The position numbers were made by a program, and so were the translations under genes. DNA of 64,000 bases from Tannerella serpentiformis (GTDB lineage: Bacteria; Bacteroidota; Bacteroidia; Bacteroidales; Tannerellaceae), in the NCBI RefSeq assembly GCF_003033925.1, contig NZ_CP028365.1, forward strand, positions 124,001-188,000, read 5' to 3'. Each line of letters starts with the position of its first letter. Positions within the stretch are counted from its first letter, which is position 1. The notes under the pieces are model-generated. The model worked only from the letters and a program-made list of their open reading frames with translations, did not search any database and was not told the DNA's origin. This document shows positions 43,295 through 52,900 of the stretch, piece by piece.

Positions 43295-44696
43295 CGCGTC
43301 CCGGGCGCAGTTGCGCCGCGTCGTTAAAGGTGAGGGCGGAGTTGACGAGCGTCGCGGCGAGGTTGCTGCCGCCCTTGCGTCCCTCGATGATCACCTTGGG
43401 GATGTCCGTGAACGGCTTCACCATCTCCTTGCTCTCGCAGACGTGCACGAAGCCCACGGGTGCCGCCACGATGCCGCTCGGCCGCGCCTTGCCGCGACGG
43501 ATCAAGGTGCACAGCTCCATCAGCGCCGTGGGCGCGTTCCCGAAGGCAAAGAGTGCGTCGGGATGTTCCTCTACGGCCACGCGGATGCCGGCCTGTGCGC
43601 GGGTGATGCCCTTCTCGGCCGCCATCTTCACGGCGCGTTCGTCAGCCAGGTAGCACTTGGCCTCGATGCCCATGCGTTGCAGCGCGCCCTTGCGGATGCC
43701 GGACATCACCATCGTCACGTCAGTCACGATCGTCCGCGTACGCCCCGAGCTGAGTCGCTCGTACATCTCGGCCACGGCGCCCGGATCAGTCCAGAGCAGG
43801 CGCTCCATGTCGAAGTCGGCCGTCGTGTGGATAGCGTGCAGCATCGCCCACTTACGGTCGAGCGGGATGTCGGGATGCTTCAGCTCACGCTCGATGGTAC
43901 GGAAGCTCTCGATCATAATCCCCTGCCCGACGTTGACGCCCTCCTCACGCTCCATCTCGCGGTAGTATCCGCGTGGCGTGACGAAGGTGTTGCCTACGGC
44001 GTACGATTGCGAGTTGCCGATCAGCACGACGGTGAACATGTCCGCCTGCTCGGGGTCAAAGTCGGCCAACGTGGTGACGGTCGTCGTCTCGCCGTCTCGC
44101 CCAGCCTGCCGCACGATTCCCACGGGCGTCTCCGGTGCACGACGTGCCAGGAAGAGTTCCTTCAGGCGATAGAGTTGCCAGTATCGGCTGTCGCTTTTCG
44201 GGTTATACACGGCCGTAATGAAGTCGGCCTCTGCTGCGGCAATGATGCGCCGTTCGATGAGTAGCCACGGCGTCATGAGATCGGAAAGGGAGATGACGCA
44301 GAAGTCGTGTCCCATCGGTGCGCCGAGCAATGCGCCGGCCTTCTGGAAAGCGCTGATGCCGGGCAACACCTCCACCTCTACGTGGCTGCCGCGCTTGTGT
44401 TTCATCTCAAGAATGAGGGAGGCCATGCCGTAAATCCCCGCGTCGCCGGAGCTGATGACGCAGACGGTACGCCCCTCCTCAGCCACACGGAAGGCTTCCT
44501 CGGCGCGGCGTCGCTCCTGCTTCATGCCGCTGTCGATGCGGAGTGCGTCCGCAGGCAAATAAGCCTCGATAAAAGGGAAATAGTAATGATAGCCGACGAC
44601 CGCGTCGCAGTGTCGGAGTGCATCGATGACGGCCGACGTGATGTCGCCTGTCGATCCGGGCCCGATGCCGGCCACAATGATTCTTGCTTGATTCAT
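43287..44696 (-). CDS. cbiHC: Precorrin-3B C17-methyltransferase / cobalt-precorrin-8 methylmutase (CbiH-CbiC fusion)
   Basis: 469 residues. Residues 1-250 are CbiH/CobJ (VAGIGPGSTGDITSAV, VISSGDAGIYGMASLI, VLIGNSQSY), which contracts the ring and methylates C17. Residues 255-469 are CbiC/CobH (IMIESFRTIERELKH, VTMVMSGIRKGALQ, PVGFVHVCESKEMV, GRKGGSNLAATLVNSAL), which moves the C11 methyl to C12. The two steps are not adjacent in the pathway, so the fusion reflects gene clustering rather than channeling. Upstream lies the 36-residue gene, 87 nt away. Confidence 0.92.
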   Translation of the reverse strand: MNQARIIVAGIGPGSTGDITSAVIDALRHCDAVVGYHYYFPFIEAYLPADALRIDSGMKQERRRAEEAFRVAEEGRTVCVISSGDAGIYGMASLILEMKHKRGSHVEVEVLPGISAFQKAGALLGAPMGHDFCVISLSDLMTPWLLIERRIIAAAEADFITAVYNPKSDSRYWQLYRLKELFLARRAPETPVGIVRQAGRDGETTTVTTLADFDPEQADMFTVVLIGNSQSYAVGNTFVTPRGYYREMEREEGVNVGQGIMIESFRTIERELKHPDIPLDRKWAMLHAIHTTADFDMERLLWTDPGAVAEMYERLSSGRTRTIVTDVTMVMSGIRKGALQRMGIEAKCYLADERAVKMAAEKGITRAQAGIRVAVEEHPDALFAFGNAPTALMELCTLIRRGKARPSGIVAAPVGFVHVCESKEMVKPFTDIPKVIIEGRKGGSNLAATLVNSALTFNDAAQLRPGRDV

Positions 44697-44783
44697 TTAG
44701 GTGTAGTGAAAATCTATAATCTGAAAACTAAAAACGGTGGAGCGGCCATCCGAGGTCTTCGCCCATCCGTAGCTGATGCTAAT

Positions 44784-44894
44784 TCAATCATCAAGGCTCT
44801 TCAGCCATCGCTTGCCAGAGGGAGTGTAGAGCCAAAGCCATATTCCAACGGCGATAACATCGATCACTGCAAATACTATTATTAGAGAGGTCAT
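44784..44894 (-). CDS. Small single-pass membrane protein (36 residues)
   Basis: ATG 44892-44894 to TGA 44784-44786, preceded by an agaagg Shine-Dalgarno-like stretch and only 6 nt after the DUF6722 gene. The sequence starts MTSLIIVFAVIDVIAVGIW, one hydrophobic helix, then a positively charged tail with SGKRWLKSLDD, predicted N-out/C-in. No family recognised. Tight spacing suggests it is translated with DUF6722 and may be its partner. Confidence 0.65.
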   Translation of the reverse strand: MTSLIIVFAVIDVIAVGIWLWLYTPSGKRWLKSLDD

Positions 44895-44900
44895 ATCCTT

Positions 44901-45149
44901 CTACTTTAGAACCTTATTTCCTATCGATACGAATACTATGGTGCCGGAGATTCCTAATGCCACCGCGATAATGACTGCGGGTATGGAAACTTCTCCTTCG
45001 GCTTTTCCTTGAAATAACGGCGACAATCCGCCTAATACAAACGCGGCAAAAACCAACTTGGCAAAGTCGAAAAACAACTTGCCCAACAGCTCGCGGCGCG
45101 TCTTTTCTTTCTCCCGTTTGTCCTTCTGTCGTTGTAACGCCTTCTCCAT
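44901..45149 (-). CDS. DUF6722-like membrane protein
   Basis: 82 residues: a basic N-terminal helix (MEKALQRQKDKREKEKTRRE), then two hydrophobic segments (FAKLVFAAFVLGGLSPLF and IPAVIIAVALGISGTIVFVSI). This matches my recollection of the DUF6722 family of Bacteroidota; function unknown. It sits 6 nt downstream of the adenosyltransferase gene and 6 nt upstream of the 36-residue protein. Its presence in a cobalamin operon may be incidental. Confidence 0.65.
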   Translation of the reverse strand: MEKALQRQKDKREKEKTRRELLGKLFFDFAKLVFAAFVLGGLSPLFQGKAEGEVSIPAVIIAVALGISGTIVFVSIGNKVLK

Positions 45150-45155
45150 GCGGTG

Positions 45156-45761
45156 CTAATTGCCTTCGCCCCGATTCTCCGCCACGTCTTCTCGCCTCTT
45201 TCGCTTGTATCCGAAGGCCTGCCAACGCTCCTCAGAGGCTCCGGCGAGGTGTAAGTCGTAGCGCGCCATCGTAAAAAAGAGGTCGGAGAGGCGATTGATG
45301 TACGACATGATCTGTGCGGGCAGCGCATCGAGCTTATTGAGCGTGCACAGGCGACGTTCAGCGCGTCGAGCGGCTACGCGCGCTTGATGACAGAGGGCAG
45401 ATATTTCTGTGCCGCCAGGAAGGATAAAGTAACCTTCGCCGTCAGCCATTAGCAACGTCATTGCATCTATCCACGATTCGCATTGTGCCGAAAGATCGTC
45501 TGGCAACACGTTCGGGTTGAGGTGTCGCACGGAAGACGGAGTGGCGACGTGTGACATAACAACCATAAGCGTCCGTTGCACGTCATGCAACATGAATTGC
45601 CACTCGTGCGAGGCATTGAGTCGGGCGCGCAAAAGGCCAATAGCCACGTTTAACTCGTCAAGACAGCCATTGGCTTCGATACGTGGATCGTCCTTGTCGA
45701 CACGGGATCCGCCGTGAAGCCCGGTACGTCCGCGGTCGCCATTTTTCGTGTAGATCTTCAT
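45156..45761 (-). CDS. ATP:cob(I)alamin adenosyltransferase, PduO type
   Basis: About 201 residues from ATG 45761 (MKIYTKNGDRGRTGL, the ATP-binding signature of the PduO class). Further motifs: VDKDDPRIEANGCLDELN and AALCHQARVAARRAERR-like (here ALCHQARVAARRAERRL). The enzyme transfers the adenosyl group of ATP to cob(I)alamin or its precursors, forming the coenzyme. An in-frame ATG 45 nt upstream adds residues not typical of the family. First gene of the cobalamin operon, with a good promoter 63 nt upstream. Confidence 0.92.
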   Translation of the reverse strand: MKIYTKNGDRGRTGLHGGSRVDKDDPRIEANGCLDELNVAIGLLRARLNASHEWQFMLHDVQRTLMVVMSHVATPSSVRHLNPNVLPDDLSAQCESWIDAMTLLMADGEGYFILPGGTEISALCHQARVAARRAERRLCTLNKLDALPAQIMSYINRLSDLFFTMARYDLHLAGASEERWQAFGYKRKRREDVAENRGEGN

Positions 45762-45823
45762 TGCGTGGGTCGAGAATAGAGGGATGTATATATAATGTGT
45801 AGCCAAAAATCAAAACTCGCGGG

Positions 45824-45854
45824 CAAAGATAGGCTCGGGGGCATGAGCTGCAAG
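45824..45854 (-). promoter_or_regulatory. Promoter of the cobalamin operon
   Basis: Minus strand: CTTG (45851-45854), exactly 19 nt, TATCTTTG (45824-45831), a full match to TAnnTTTG. The leader would be about 55 nt, too short for a B12 riboswitch, and no B12-box sequence is visible. Confidence 0.65.
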
Positions 45855-45961
45855 CATGGGGGCGGAAAGTTGGGCCTCCTGACAGGTTGCACGGGAATAG
45901 CTATCGGTTTTCGGCCGTGCCGTACTTTTGTCCGCTGAAAGAATCAAATAAGTAGTTCACA

Positions 45962-46189
45962 ATGAAAGAGTGCACCTATCCTCCAAAGACGAAACAAGGC
46001 CACGTGAAAGAACCCATGGCTGAATATGAAGTGGATACGAGGGCCGATGAAGATGACATCGCCCCTTTTCTTCGTGTGCCTATCGAGGAACTCCGGCGGC
46101 AGGTCTACGAAAGTTATGAAGGATGGCTGCGTGGCGAACGCACCTATACGACCGATGAAATAAAAAAGATGAGACCTGAATGGACATAA
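45962..46189 (+). CDS. Antitoxin-like protein paired with the ParE-like pseudogene
   Basis: 75 residues, acidic (VDTRADEDDIAPFL) with a short helical region (PIEELRRQVYESYEGWLRGERTY). It overlaps the following ParE/RelE-like frame by 10 nt. No DNA-binding motif seen. Assigned as antitoxin from size and order. Confidence 0.5.
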   Translation: MKECTYPPKTKQGHVKEPMAEYEVDTRADEDDIAPFLRVPIEELRRQVYESYEGWLRGERTYTTDEIKKMRPEWT

Positions 46190-46505
46190 AAGTTCGTTGG
46201 ACAAAAAGGGCTTGGATCACTTTGAATGAGATCTATTCGTATCATGCAGCAATTAGTGAACAAGGTGCGAGACATTTATTGAAGCGATTATTGAATGCTG
46301 CAAAAACGCTTTCCATCTTCTCCACCGCAGGACGAATAGAAACCGATCTGAAGCACCCCATCTCTCCCTATCGATCGTTGCAGACAAGCGCTACAAATTA
46401 ATCTATCGAATAGAGAATCAAGGTTTGGAAGTCATTATTCATGACGTTTGGCCGTGCAGAAGAGATCCCGAACGCATGTCTTCATCGATCAAGCAAGACT
46501 TATGA
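46180..46505 (+). pseudogene. ParE/RelE-like toxin, frameshifted
   Basis: The first part (MDIKVRWTKRAWITLNEIYSY ... IETDLKHP) is ParE-like. Near 46360, in a CCCC run, the frame shifts by one and the C-terminal half continues (SIVADKRYKLIYRI, then EVIIHDVWPCRRDPERM) to TGA at 46503-46505. The joined product would be about 108 residues, the normal toxin length. One indel, either a real inactivation or a sequencing error. Confidence 0.7.
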
Positions 46506-46576
46506 CGAATAGAGCTGAAAAATAGTCTCTTAAAACGTATCACATACAACCCCTAACTATATAATAGAACAATCAA

Positions 46577-48028
46577 ATGGAGAATTTGGCAGACATCGGG
46601 CTGATCGGACTCGCCGTGATGGGCGAGAATCTGGTGCTCAATATGGAAAGTAAGGGCTATACGGTGGCCGTGTATAACCGTACGACGGAAAAAGTGGACC
46701 ATTTCGTGAACGGGAGAGGGCGCGGCAAAAAATTTATCGCCACGCATACGATCGCGGAGTTTTGCAGGGCCATCCGAAGGCCGCGAAAGGTGATGATGCT
46801 GGTCAAGGCGGGGCCTGCTGTCGACGATTTGATCGAGCAGCTACTCCCCCACCTCGAATCTGGCGACGTAATTATTGACGGGGGAAATACGCACTTCCCC
46901 GATACGATCCGAAGAACGAAGTATGTGGAAAGCAAGGGCTTATTTTACATCGGAACAGGCGTCTCGGGCGGTGAAGAGGGTGCTCTTAACGGCCCGTCGA
47001 TGATGCCGGGAGGTTCCACGGCCGCATGGCCGCTCGTGAAGCCCATCTTTCAATCCATCTGCGCCAAAGCCGACGGCATGCCTTGCTGCGATTGGGTCGG
47101 CGAGGACGGCGCTGGCCACTTTGTCAAGATGGTGCACAACGGCATAGAATATGGCGACATGCAATTGATCTGCGAGACGTACCAAATCATGAAAGATTTG
47201 CTCGGAATGTCGAACGCGGAGATGCACGACGTGTTTGCCAAGTGGAACGAGGGAGATTTGGACAGTTACCTGATCGAAATCACCCGAGATATTTTGGCCT
47301 ATCGCGACGACACGGGCGCATATACGCTCGATTATATCCTCGACGCGGCCGGCCAGAAGGGCACCGGCAAGTGGACAGCCATCGCGGCCCTCGACGAGGG
47401 TGTCCCCCTGACGCTAATTACGGAGGCGGTGTTTGCCCGCAGCCTTTCTGCGATGAAAGAGGAACGCGTGGCGGCCTCCGCAGAACTTTCTGGGCCGAAA
47501 AAGACGTTCGCGGGCGATCGCGCGGCCTTCCTCAGCGACCTGCACGACGCCCTGTACGCCGCCAAGATCGTTTCTTACGCCCAAGGTTATGCCCTGATGC
47601 GTCAGGCGGCCCACACTTACGGCTGGAATCTCAACAACGGCGGCATCGCGCTCATGTGGCGCGGTGGATGCATCATCCGGTCGGTCTTCTTGGGCAAAAT
47701 TAAGGAGGCATTTGACCGCATGCCGAACCTCACGAACCTTCTTTTGGATCCATTTTTCAAGGAGAAAGTTCTCACGGCCCAATCTGGTTGGCGAAGCGTG
47801 GTGGCGTCGGCCGTCACGAACGGAATTCCTGTGCCATCGATGAGCGCGGCGCTTTCCTACTTCGATGGTTACCGCACGGAGCGTCTGCCGGCCAACCTCT
47901 TACAGGCGCAGCGCGACTTTTTTGGGGCGCACACTTACGAACGCGTCGATCGTGAGCGCGGAACCTTCTTCCACACCAATTGGACAGGAAAAGGTGGCGA
48001 CACATCGGCCTCAACCTATACGGCGTGA
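46577..48028 (+). CDS. gnd: 6-phosphogluconate dehydrogenase, decarboxylating
   Basis: 483 residues, full family length. NADP-binding start IGLAVMGENLVLNM, substrate-site GTGVSGGEEGALNGPSMMPGG, catalytic region GHFVKMVHNGIEYGDMQLI, and the C-terminal FFHTNWTGKGGDTSASTY. It oxidises 6-phosphogluconate to ribulose 5-phosphate and CO2 in the pentose phosphate pathway, giving NADPH. Followed 24 nt later by a strong intrinsic terminator, so it is a monocistronic gene. Confidence 0.95.
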   Translation: MENLADIGLIGLAVMGENLVLNMESKGYTVAVYNRTTEKVDHFVNGRGRGKKFIATHTIAEFCRAIRRPRKVMMLVKAGPAVDDLIEQLLPHLESGDVIIDGGNTHFPDTIRRTKYVESKGLFYIGTGVSGGEEGALNGPSMMPGGSTAAWPLVKPIFQSICAKADGMPCCDWVGEDGAGHFVKMVHNGIEYGDMQLICETYQIMKDLLGMSNAEMHDVFAKWNEGDLDSYLIEITRDILAYRDDTGAYTLDYILDAAGQKGTGKWTAIAALDEGVPLTLITEAVFARSLSAMKEERVAASAELSGPKKTFAGDRAAFLSDLHDALYAAKIVSYAQGYALMRQAAHTYGWNLNNGGIALMWRGGCIIRSVFLGKIKEAFDRMPNLTNLLLDPFFKEKVLTAQSGWRSVVASAVTNGIPVPSMSAALSYFDGYRTERLPANLLQAQRDFFGAHTYERVDRERGTFFHTNWTGKGGDTSASTYTA

Positions 48029-48051
48029 AGAAATATAGCTAAAAAATGACC

Positions 48052-48101
48052 GTCCTGCCAGATGTGGAGCTTCATTTTCTCCCTCTGGCAGGACTTTTTT
48101 T
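48052..48101 (+). terminator. Intrinsic terminator of gnd
   Basis: Ten-bp perfect stem gtcctgccag/ctggcaggac (48052-48061, 48085-48094) followed by seven T. Confidence 0.85.
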
Positions 48102-48449
48102 GCCCCTATCGTCCCTTTTTCCCCTTTAATCTAAACTATTTCCACCTCACAACAAAGAAAAATACTCCCTCAAAATAAGTGCCTCAAAAACACCTCTCAA
48201 AAACATGTTCCAGAAATCTTTTCCTGCCGTTTCGCATACTCCTTTTTCGATTCAAATAGAGGTATAATCGATTCTGCATAACCATTTTCCAGATCAAAAA
48301 AATGGTCATGCCGTTTCGCATAACATTTTTTCGATTCAAATAGAGGGATAATCGATTTTGCATGACCATTTTTTAGATCAAAAAAAGTGTCATACCATTT
48401 CGCATAACCCCAAAATTGATCCTAGGAATAGACCTTTTTGTCCGTCAGG

Positions 48450-48546
48450 GTAGGGGCGTATTGCATACGCCCCACATGTACATAGATTTCTAATCATACG
48501 TTCCTTTTGGGGACATCCTAAGGGGGCGTATGCAATACGCCCCTAC
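48450..48546. repeat. 97-bp element with perfect 24-bp terminal inverted repeats, copy 1
   Basis: Left end gtaggggcgtattgcatacg with four further bases, mirrored exactly at the right end (48523-48546). Each end is itself nearly palindromic (ggggcgtat-tgc-atacgcccc). Identical-length copies follow at 48828-48924 and 49206-49302. Confidence 0.85.
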
Positions 48547-48827
48547 AGAAATATCTGCTATATCGTTTCACATGACTATTTTTTAGATCAAAAAAAGGGT
48601 CGTTCTATTTCGCATAACTATTTATCGATTCAAATAAAAGGTCAATACATTTTGCATAGGTCTCTGTTTGATCAAAAAAAGGGTCGTGCCATTTCGCATA
48701 ACTCTTTCTCGATTCCAATAGAGGTATAATCGATTCTGCATGAACATTTTTCAGATCAAAAAAAGGATCATTCCATTTTGCATAACCCCAAAATTGATCT
48801 TAGGGATAGATCTTTTCGTCCGTCAGG

Positions 48828-48924
48828 GTAGGAGCGTATTGCATACGCTCTACATGTATCTGGATTTCTAATCATACGTTCCTTTTGGGGACATCCTAAG
48901 GGGGCGTATGCAATACGCCCCTAC
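48828..48924. repeat. 97-bp terminal-inverted-repeat element, copy 2
   Basis: Same element; the left end carries two changes (ggagcgtattgcatacgctc) that keep the internal palindrome paired. 378 bp from copy 1. Confidence 0.85.
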
Positions 48925-49205
48925 AGAAATACCTGCTATATCGTTTCGCATGATTATTTTTTAGATCAAAAAGAAAGAGATGAAATTTTTCATGATCATT
49001 TTTCAGATCAAAAAAAGGGTCGTGCCATTTCGCATAACTATTGTTCGATTCAAATAGAGGTGTAATCGATTCTGCATGACAATTTTTCGATTCAAAAAGA
49101 AGGTCATACAATTTCGCATGACCATTTTTCAGATCAAAAAAAGGGTCATACCATTTTGCATAACCTCAAAATTAATCTTAGAAATAGATCTTTTCATCCG
49201 TCAGG

Positions 49206-49302
49206 GTATAGGCGTATTGAATACGCCCCACATGTACCTGGATTTCTGATCATACGTTTCTTTTGAGGATGCATTGAGGGGGCGTATGCAATACGCCCCT
49301 AC
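49206..49302. repeat. 97-bp terminal-inverted-repeat element, copy 3
   Basis: Same element with small changes at the left end (gtataggcgtattgaatacg). 378 bp from copy 2. Confidence 0.85.
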
Positions 49303-49580
49303 AGAAATACCTGCTATGTCGTTTCGCATAACCCTTTTTCGATTCAAATAGAGGGATAATCGATTTTGCATGACCATTTTTCGGATCAAAAAGAAGGTCA
49401 TGTTGTTTCACATGACCCTTTCTCGATTCAAATAAAGGGTCGATACATTTTGCATAGGTCTCTATTTGATCAAAAGGAAGTTCATGCCGTTTTGCATGAA
49501 CTTTGCTTTGATTCGGGCAAGTCTGAATAGGTTTTGCAGGACTATATCTTGGATCGAAAATACTAAATCACATTCATGTT

Positions 49581-49760
49581 ATTTAGTTGCTCTGATGAAG
49601 CAATTAAGAGACATTTTTACAGCTTAATTGCTTCAGTAGAGCAACTAAGAGACATTTTCTCGGCTTAATTGCTTCAGTAGAGCAACTAAGAGACATTTTC
49701 TCGGCTTAATTGCTTCAGTAGAGCAACTAAGCAACATTCCTGCAGCTTAATCGCTTCCGG
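49581..49760. repeat. 41-bp array, reverse-complement relative of the 19.8-kb array
   Basis: gcttaat[t/c]gc starts at 49622, 49663, 49704 and 49745, a 41-bp period. Units (gcttaattgcttcagtagagcaactaag, in parts) are the reverse complement of those at 19812-20010. The array ends about 215 nt before the MMPL start. Confidence 0.88.
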
Positions 49761-49974
49761 AAGATACACTAAAAAACATTCATCTCGCTTAGTATTTTGA
49801 GCGATGGATGGCTTCCTGAAGAGGTGCATGACCCTTTCTATCGGCAAAACGAGGGCGCTGCATTTTTTCGGGGGTCATATATGGGCAAATGAAATTAGTA
49901 CGCCATTTTTGCAGTCGCCTACATCGGATGATACAAAGGCATTTCATTTTTCAATATCCATTTTTTACTCGCCC

Positions 49975-52900
49975 ATGAGCCATCTTATACTTTCCATCTA
50001 TGATTTTTTCGCCCGACATAGGGCGCTGCTTTTTGTGCTATTGCTCTTTCTCACAGCTTTTTGCCTCTTTTCGGCTTACCGGTTAGGATTTAAGGAAGAC
50101 ATTGCACGCTTTCTGCCTAACGACAGCGAAAATGCGCGCATAAATAATGCCTATCGGGACGTGATCCTCTCCAATCACATCACGGTTTATTGCAGCGCAA
50201 CCGACACGACCGACGAAGCGCGGGCCGAACAGGTGGAGGCAATCGACGCGCTGGCCGAACGGCTGCGAACAATGCCCGACGCGGATCGCATACAGCGTCT
50301 TCGCTATCGAATTGACCCCGCGGAAATGATGGAGGTGGCTGAATTTGTGACAGATAACATGCCGTACTTTCTCACCGATGAGGATTATCAGCGAATAGAT
50401 TCCACGCTGAACCGCACGGCCATCGCTCGTCGCTTGGAGGCGGATCGGGACATCCTCACCTCGTCCGTCGGCATGATTTTAAGGCCGCAGCTATTGGCCG
50501 ACCCCCTCCGATTGACCGAAGGGGCGGTGGATCGGCTTCGCAACATGCAAGCTGGCGGACGTTTTAGCCTCTTTCAGGATCACATCTTTGCCGATGACGG
50601 GCGTGCATTGCTCATGATCGAATGCAGCATCCCCGCCAGCGAAACATCTGCGAATGAGCGCTTTATCAAGAACCTCAAAACGTGCATGGCGGAGACCGAA
50701 CGGGAGTTCAAGGGTGTCTCATTCCATAGTTTTGGAGCCGTGGAAATCTCCCTCTCCAACGCCAATCGGATTAGACAAGACGCGCTGTTCACGGGCATCC
50801 TTTCGGCCGTCATTATTCTTGCGCTCCTCATTTATTCCTTCCGGAGTGCGCGAGAAATAGGTCTTGTGTTTGCAGCCGTCCTTTTCGGTGGACTTTTTGC
50901 GCTTGCTGCGCTTCATCTTATTCGCGGCGAGGCCTCTACAATTGCCGTTGGCATTAGTTCCATCATCTTCGGTATCGCAATAAACTATCCGCTGCATTTC
51001 ATTGGCCATCACCATCATACGCCCGACCCCCGTGCAGTAATAAAAGACATCGTCCGGCCCCTAACCGTGGGTAATGTGACTACGGTTAGCGCCTTTATGA
51101 GCCTTGTTTTTATCAATTCAGATGCGATGCGAGATCTCGGTTGGTTTGCATCGCTTCTGCTCGTTGGGACGATCCTTTTTGTGCTCCTTTTTTTGCCCCA
51201 TTTACTTCCGCATAGGGCCGTCCCACGCCCTGATTATTCGCCTTTTAGATGGTTTACGTCTCGCCCGTGGGGAAGTAATCGCGTGGTGATCGGCGCGGTG
51301 GTCTTTCTCACCATTTTATTGAGCTTTTTTTCTGACGGATCGTCTTTTGAGGCCGATATGGCACGCATTAATTACATGACGGACGCCCATCGGAAAGATT
51401 TTGCGCACCTGCGGGCCATGTTGAGCGAAAATCAACACATTCTTTATTACGTGACGGAAGGCGCCACGCCCGATTCGGCCTTAGAAGCCAACGAACAGAG
51501 TCTCGCGGCCCTCGCTGACCTGAAAAAAAGAGGCGATATCAGTCGCGTGGGAGGCATTGACGGCCTGATTCCTTCGCGCGCTCGTCAAGCAGAGCGTCTC
51601 GGCCGGTGGGAGGCTTTTTGGAAAACGCGGCGAGACTCTGTGCTACATATTTTGAATGAAGAGGCTTCTCGGCTGGGTTTTCGTGCCGACGCATTCGGTG
51701 CTTTCAATGCGTCCGTAAGCCGATCGTGGTCGATCGAAGGGCTTGAATTTTTCAATCCCCTTCGCCAGACCGTAGGCGGAAGCTATGTATTTGAGCGGCC
51801 CGAAAAAACGATGATTGTCAACCTCTTGTATCTTGACGCCGACCGTGCTCCGGCCGTAGAAAAGGCCCTGAACGATCGCAACACCGCCTCTATCGCCTTT
51901 GATGCTGAGTCGATGACCCGCCGCATGATCGCCTCCCTGTCGGATAACTTCAATTATGTCCTCTACGTCTGCGGTTTCATCGTTTTTATCTTCCTGCTGT
52001 TCTCCCTGGGTCGGCTCGAACTCAGTTTGATAGCCTTTCTACCCCTCGCGCTCAGTTGGGTTTGGATTCTTGGATTGATGGGCATTTTCGACATGAAATT
52101 CAACATCGTAAATATCATCCTGGCCACGTTTATATTCGGTCAAGGCGACGATTACACCATCTTCATGACGGAAGGACTCATTTATGAGTACACTTATCGG
52201 CGCCGCACTTTGGCATCATACAAAGACAGCATAGCCCTTTCTGCCGCCATTATGTTTGTGGGCATGGGTGCGATGATTTTTGCCCGTCACCCAGCGCTTC
52301 GTTCCCTCGGCGAGGTAACCGTGGTGGGGATGTTTTCCGTGGTAGTTATGGCGTACATTTTTCCGCCCTTTCTTTTTGGTTTCCTGACGTCTACGCGCGG
52401 GAAAGCTCGCCGCATGCCTGTAACACTCCGCAATTTGCTCATAAGCATCTATGCGTTTACGTATTTCCTCGTCTTGAGTTTTGGATTGACCGTTGTAGGA
52501 TGGGTGATGTTCACTTTGGGCAAAAAAACGAGTCGTAAAAAAGCGGCTTACCATCGCATGCTTTACAGCGTGGCCCGTTTCACCATGCACCACTTCCCCC
52601 AAGTGCGTACTACGGTGGAGAACACCTGCGGCGAGGATTTTCGCCGGCCATCTATCATCCTGTGTAACCACCAGTCTCACCTCGACCTCATGTGTTTACT
52701 CATGCTCACCCCCAAGCTCATCATTTTGACGAACGATTGGGTGTGGCATTCTCCCTTCTATGGCCAATTGATCCGTTACGCAGACTTTTATCCTGTCACG
52801 GAGGGACTCGACCGCACTTTGGAACACCTGCGCGAGGCCAAACATCAGGGTTACTCCATTGCAATCTTCCCGGAGGGCACCCGCTCCCCAGATTGCTCGC

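Larger units (their letters stand above)
48190..49550. repeat. Large 42-bp/378-bp higher-order repeat block
   Basis: About 1.36 kb without a gene. It is built from alternating 42-bp units of two types (cgattcaaatagagg ... gcataac and agatcaaaaaa ... gcataac; for example cgattcaaataga at 48248 and 48332, 84 bp apart). A larger block containing a 97-bp palindromic-ended element recurs at 48450, 48828 and 49206, exactly 378 bp (9 x 42) apart. Short open frames here (rich in FDLKNDH-type peptides) are by-products of the repeats. Confidence 0.9.

Noticed and set aside
45762-45960. Cobalamin riboswitch before the adenosyltransferase gene
   Set aside because: The promoter leaves a leader of only about 55 nt, and I see no B12-box-like core or the long paired structure needed.
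48184-49401. Short frames encoding FDLKNDH/FESNNSYAKW-type peptides
   Set aside because: They are translations of the 42-bp repeat units and recur because the unit length is a multiple of three.
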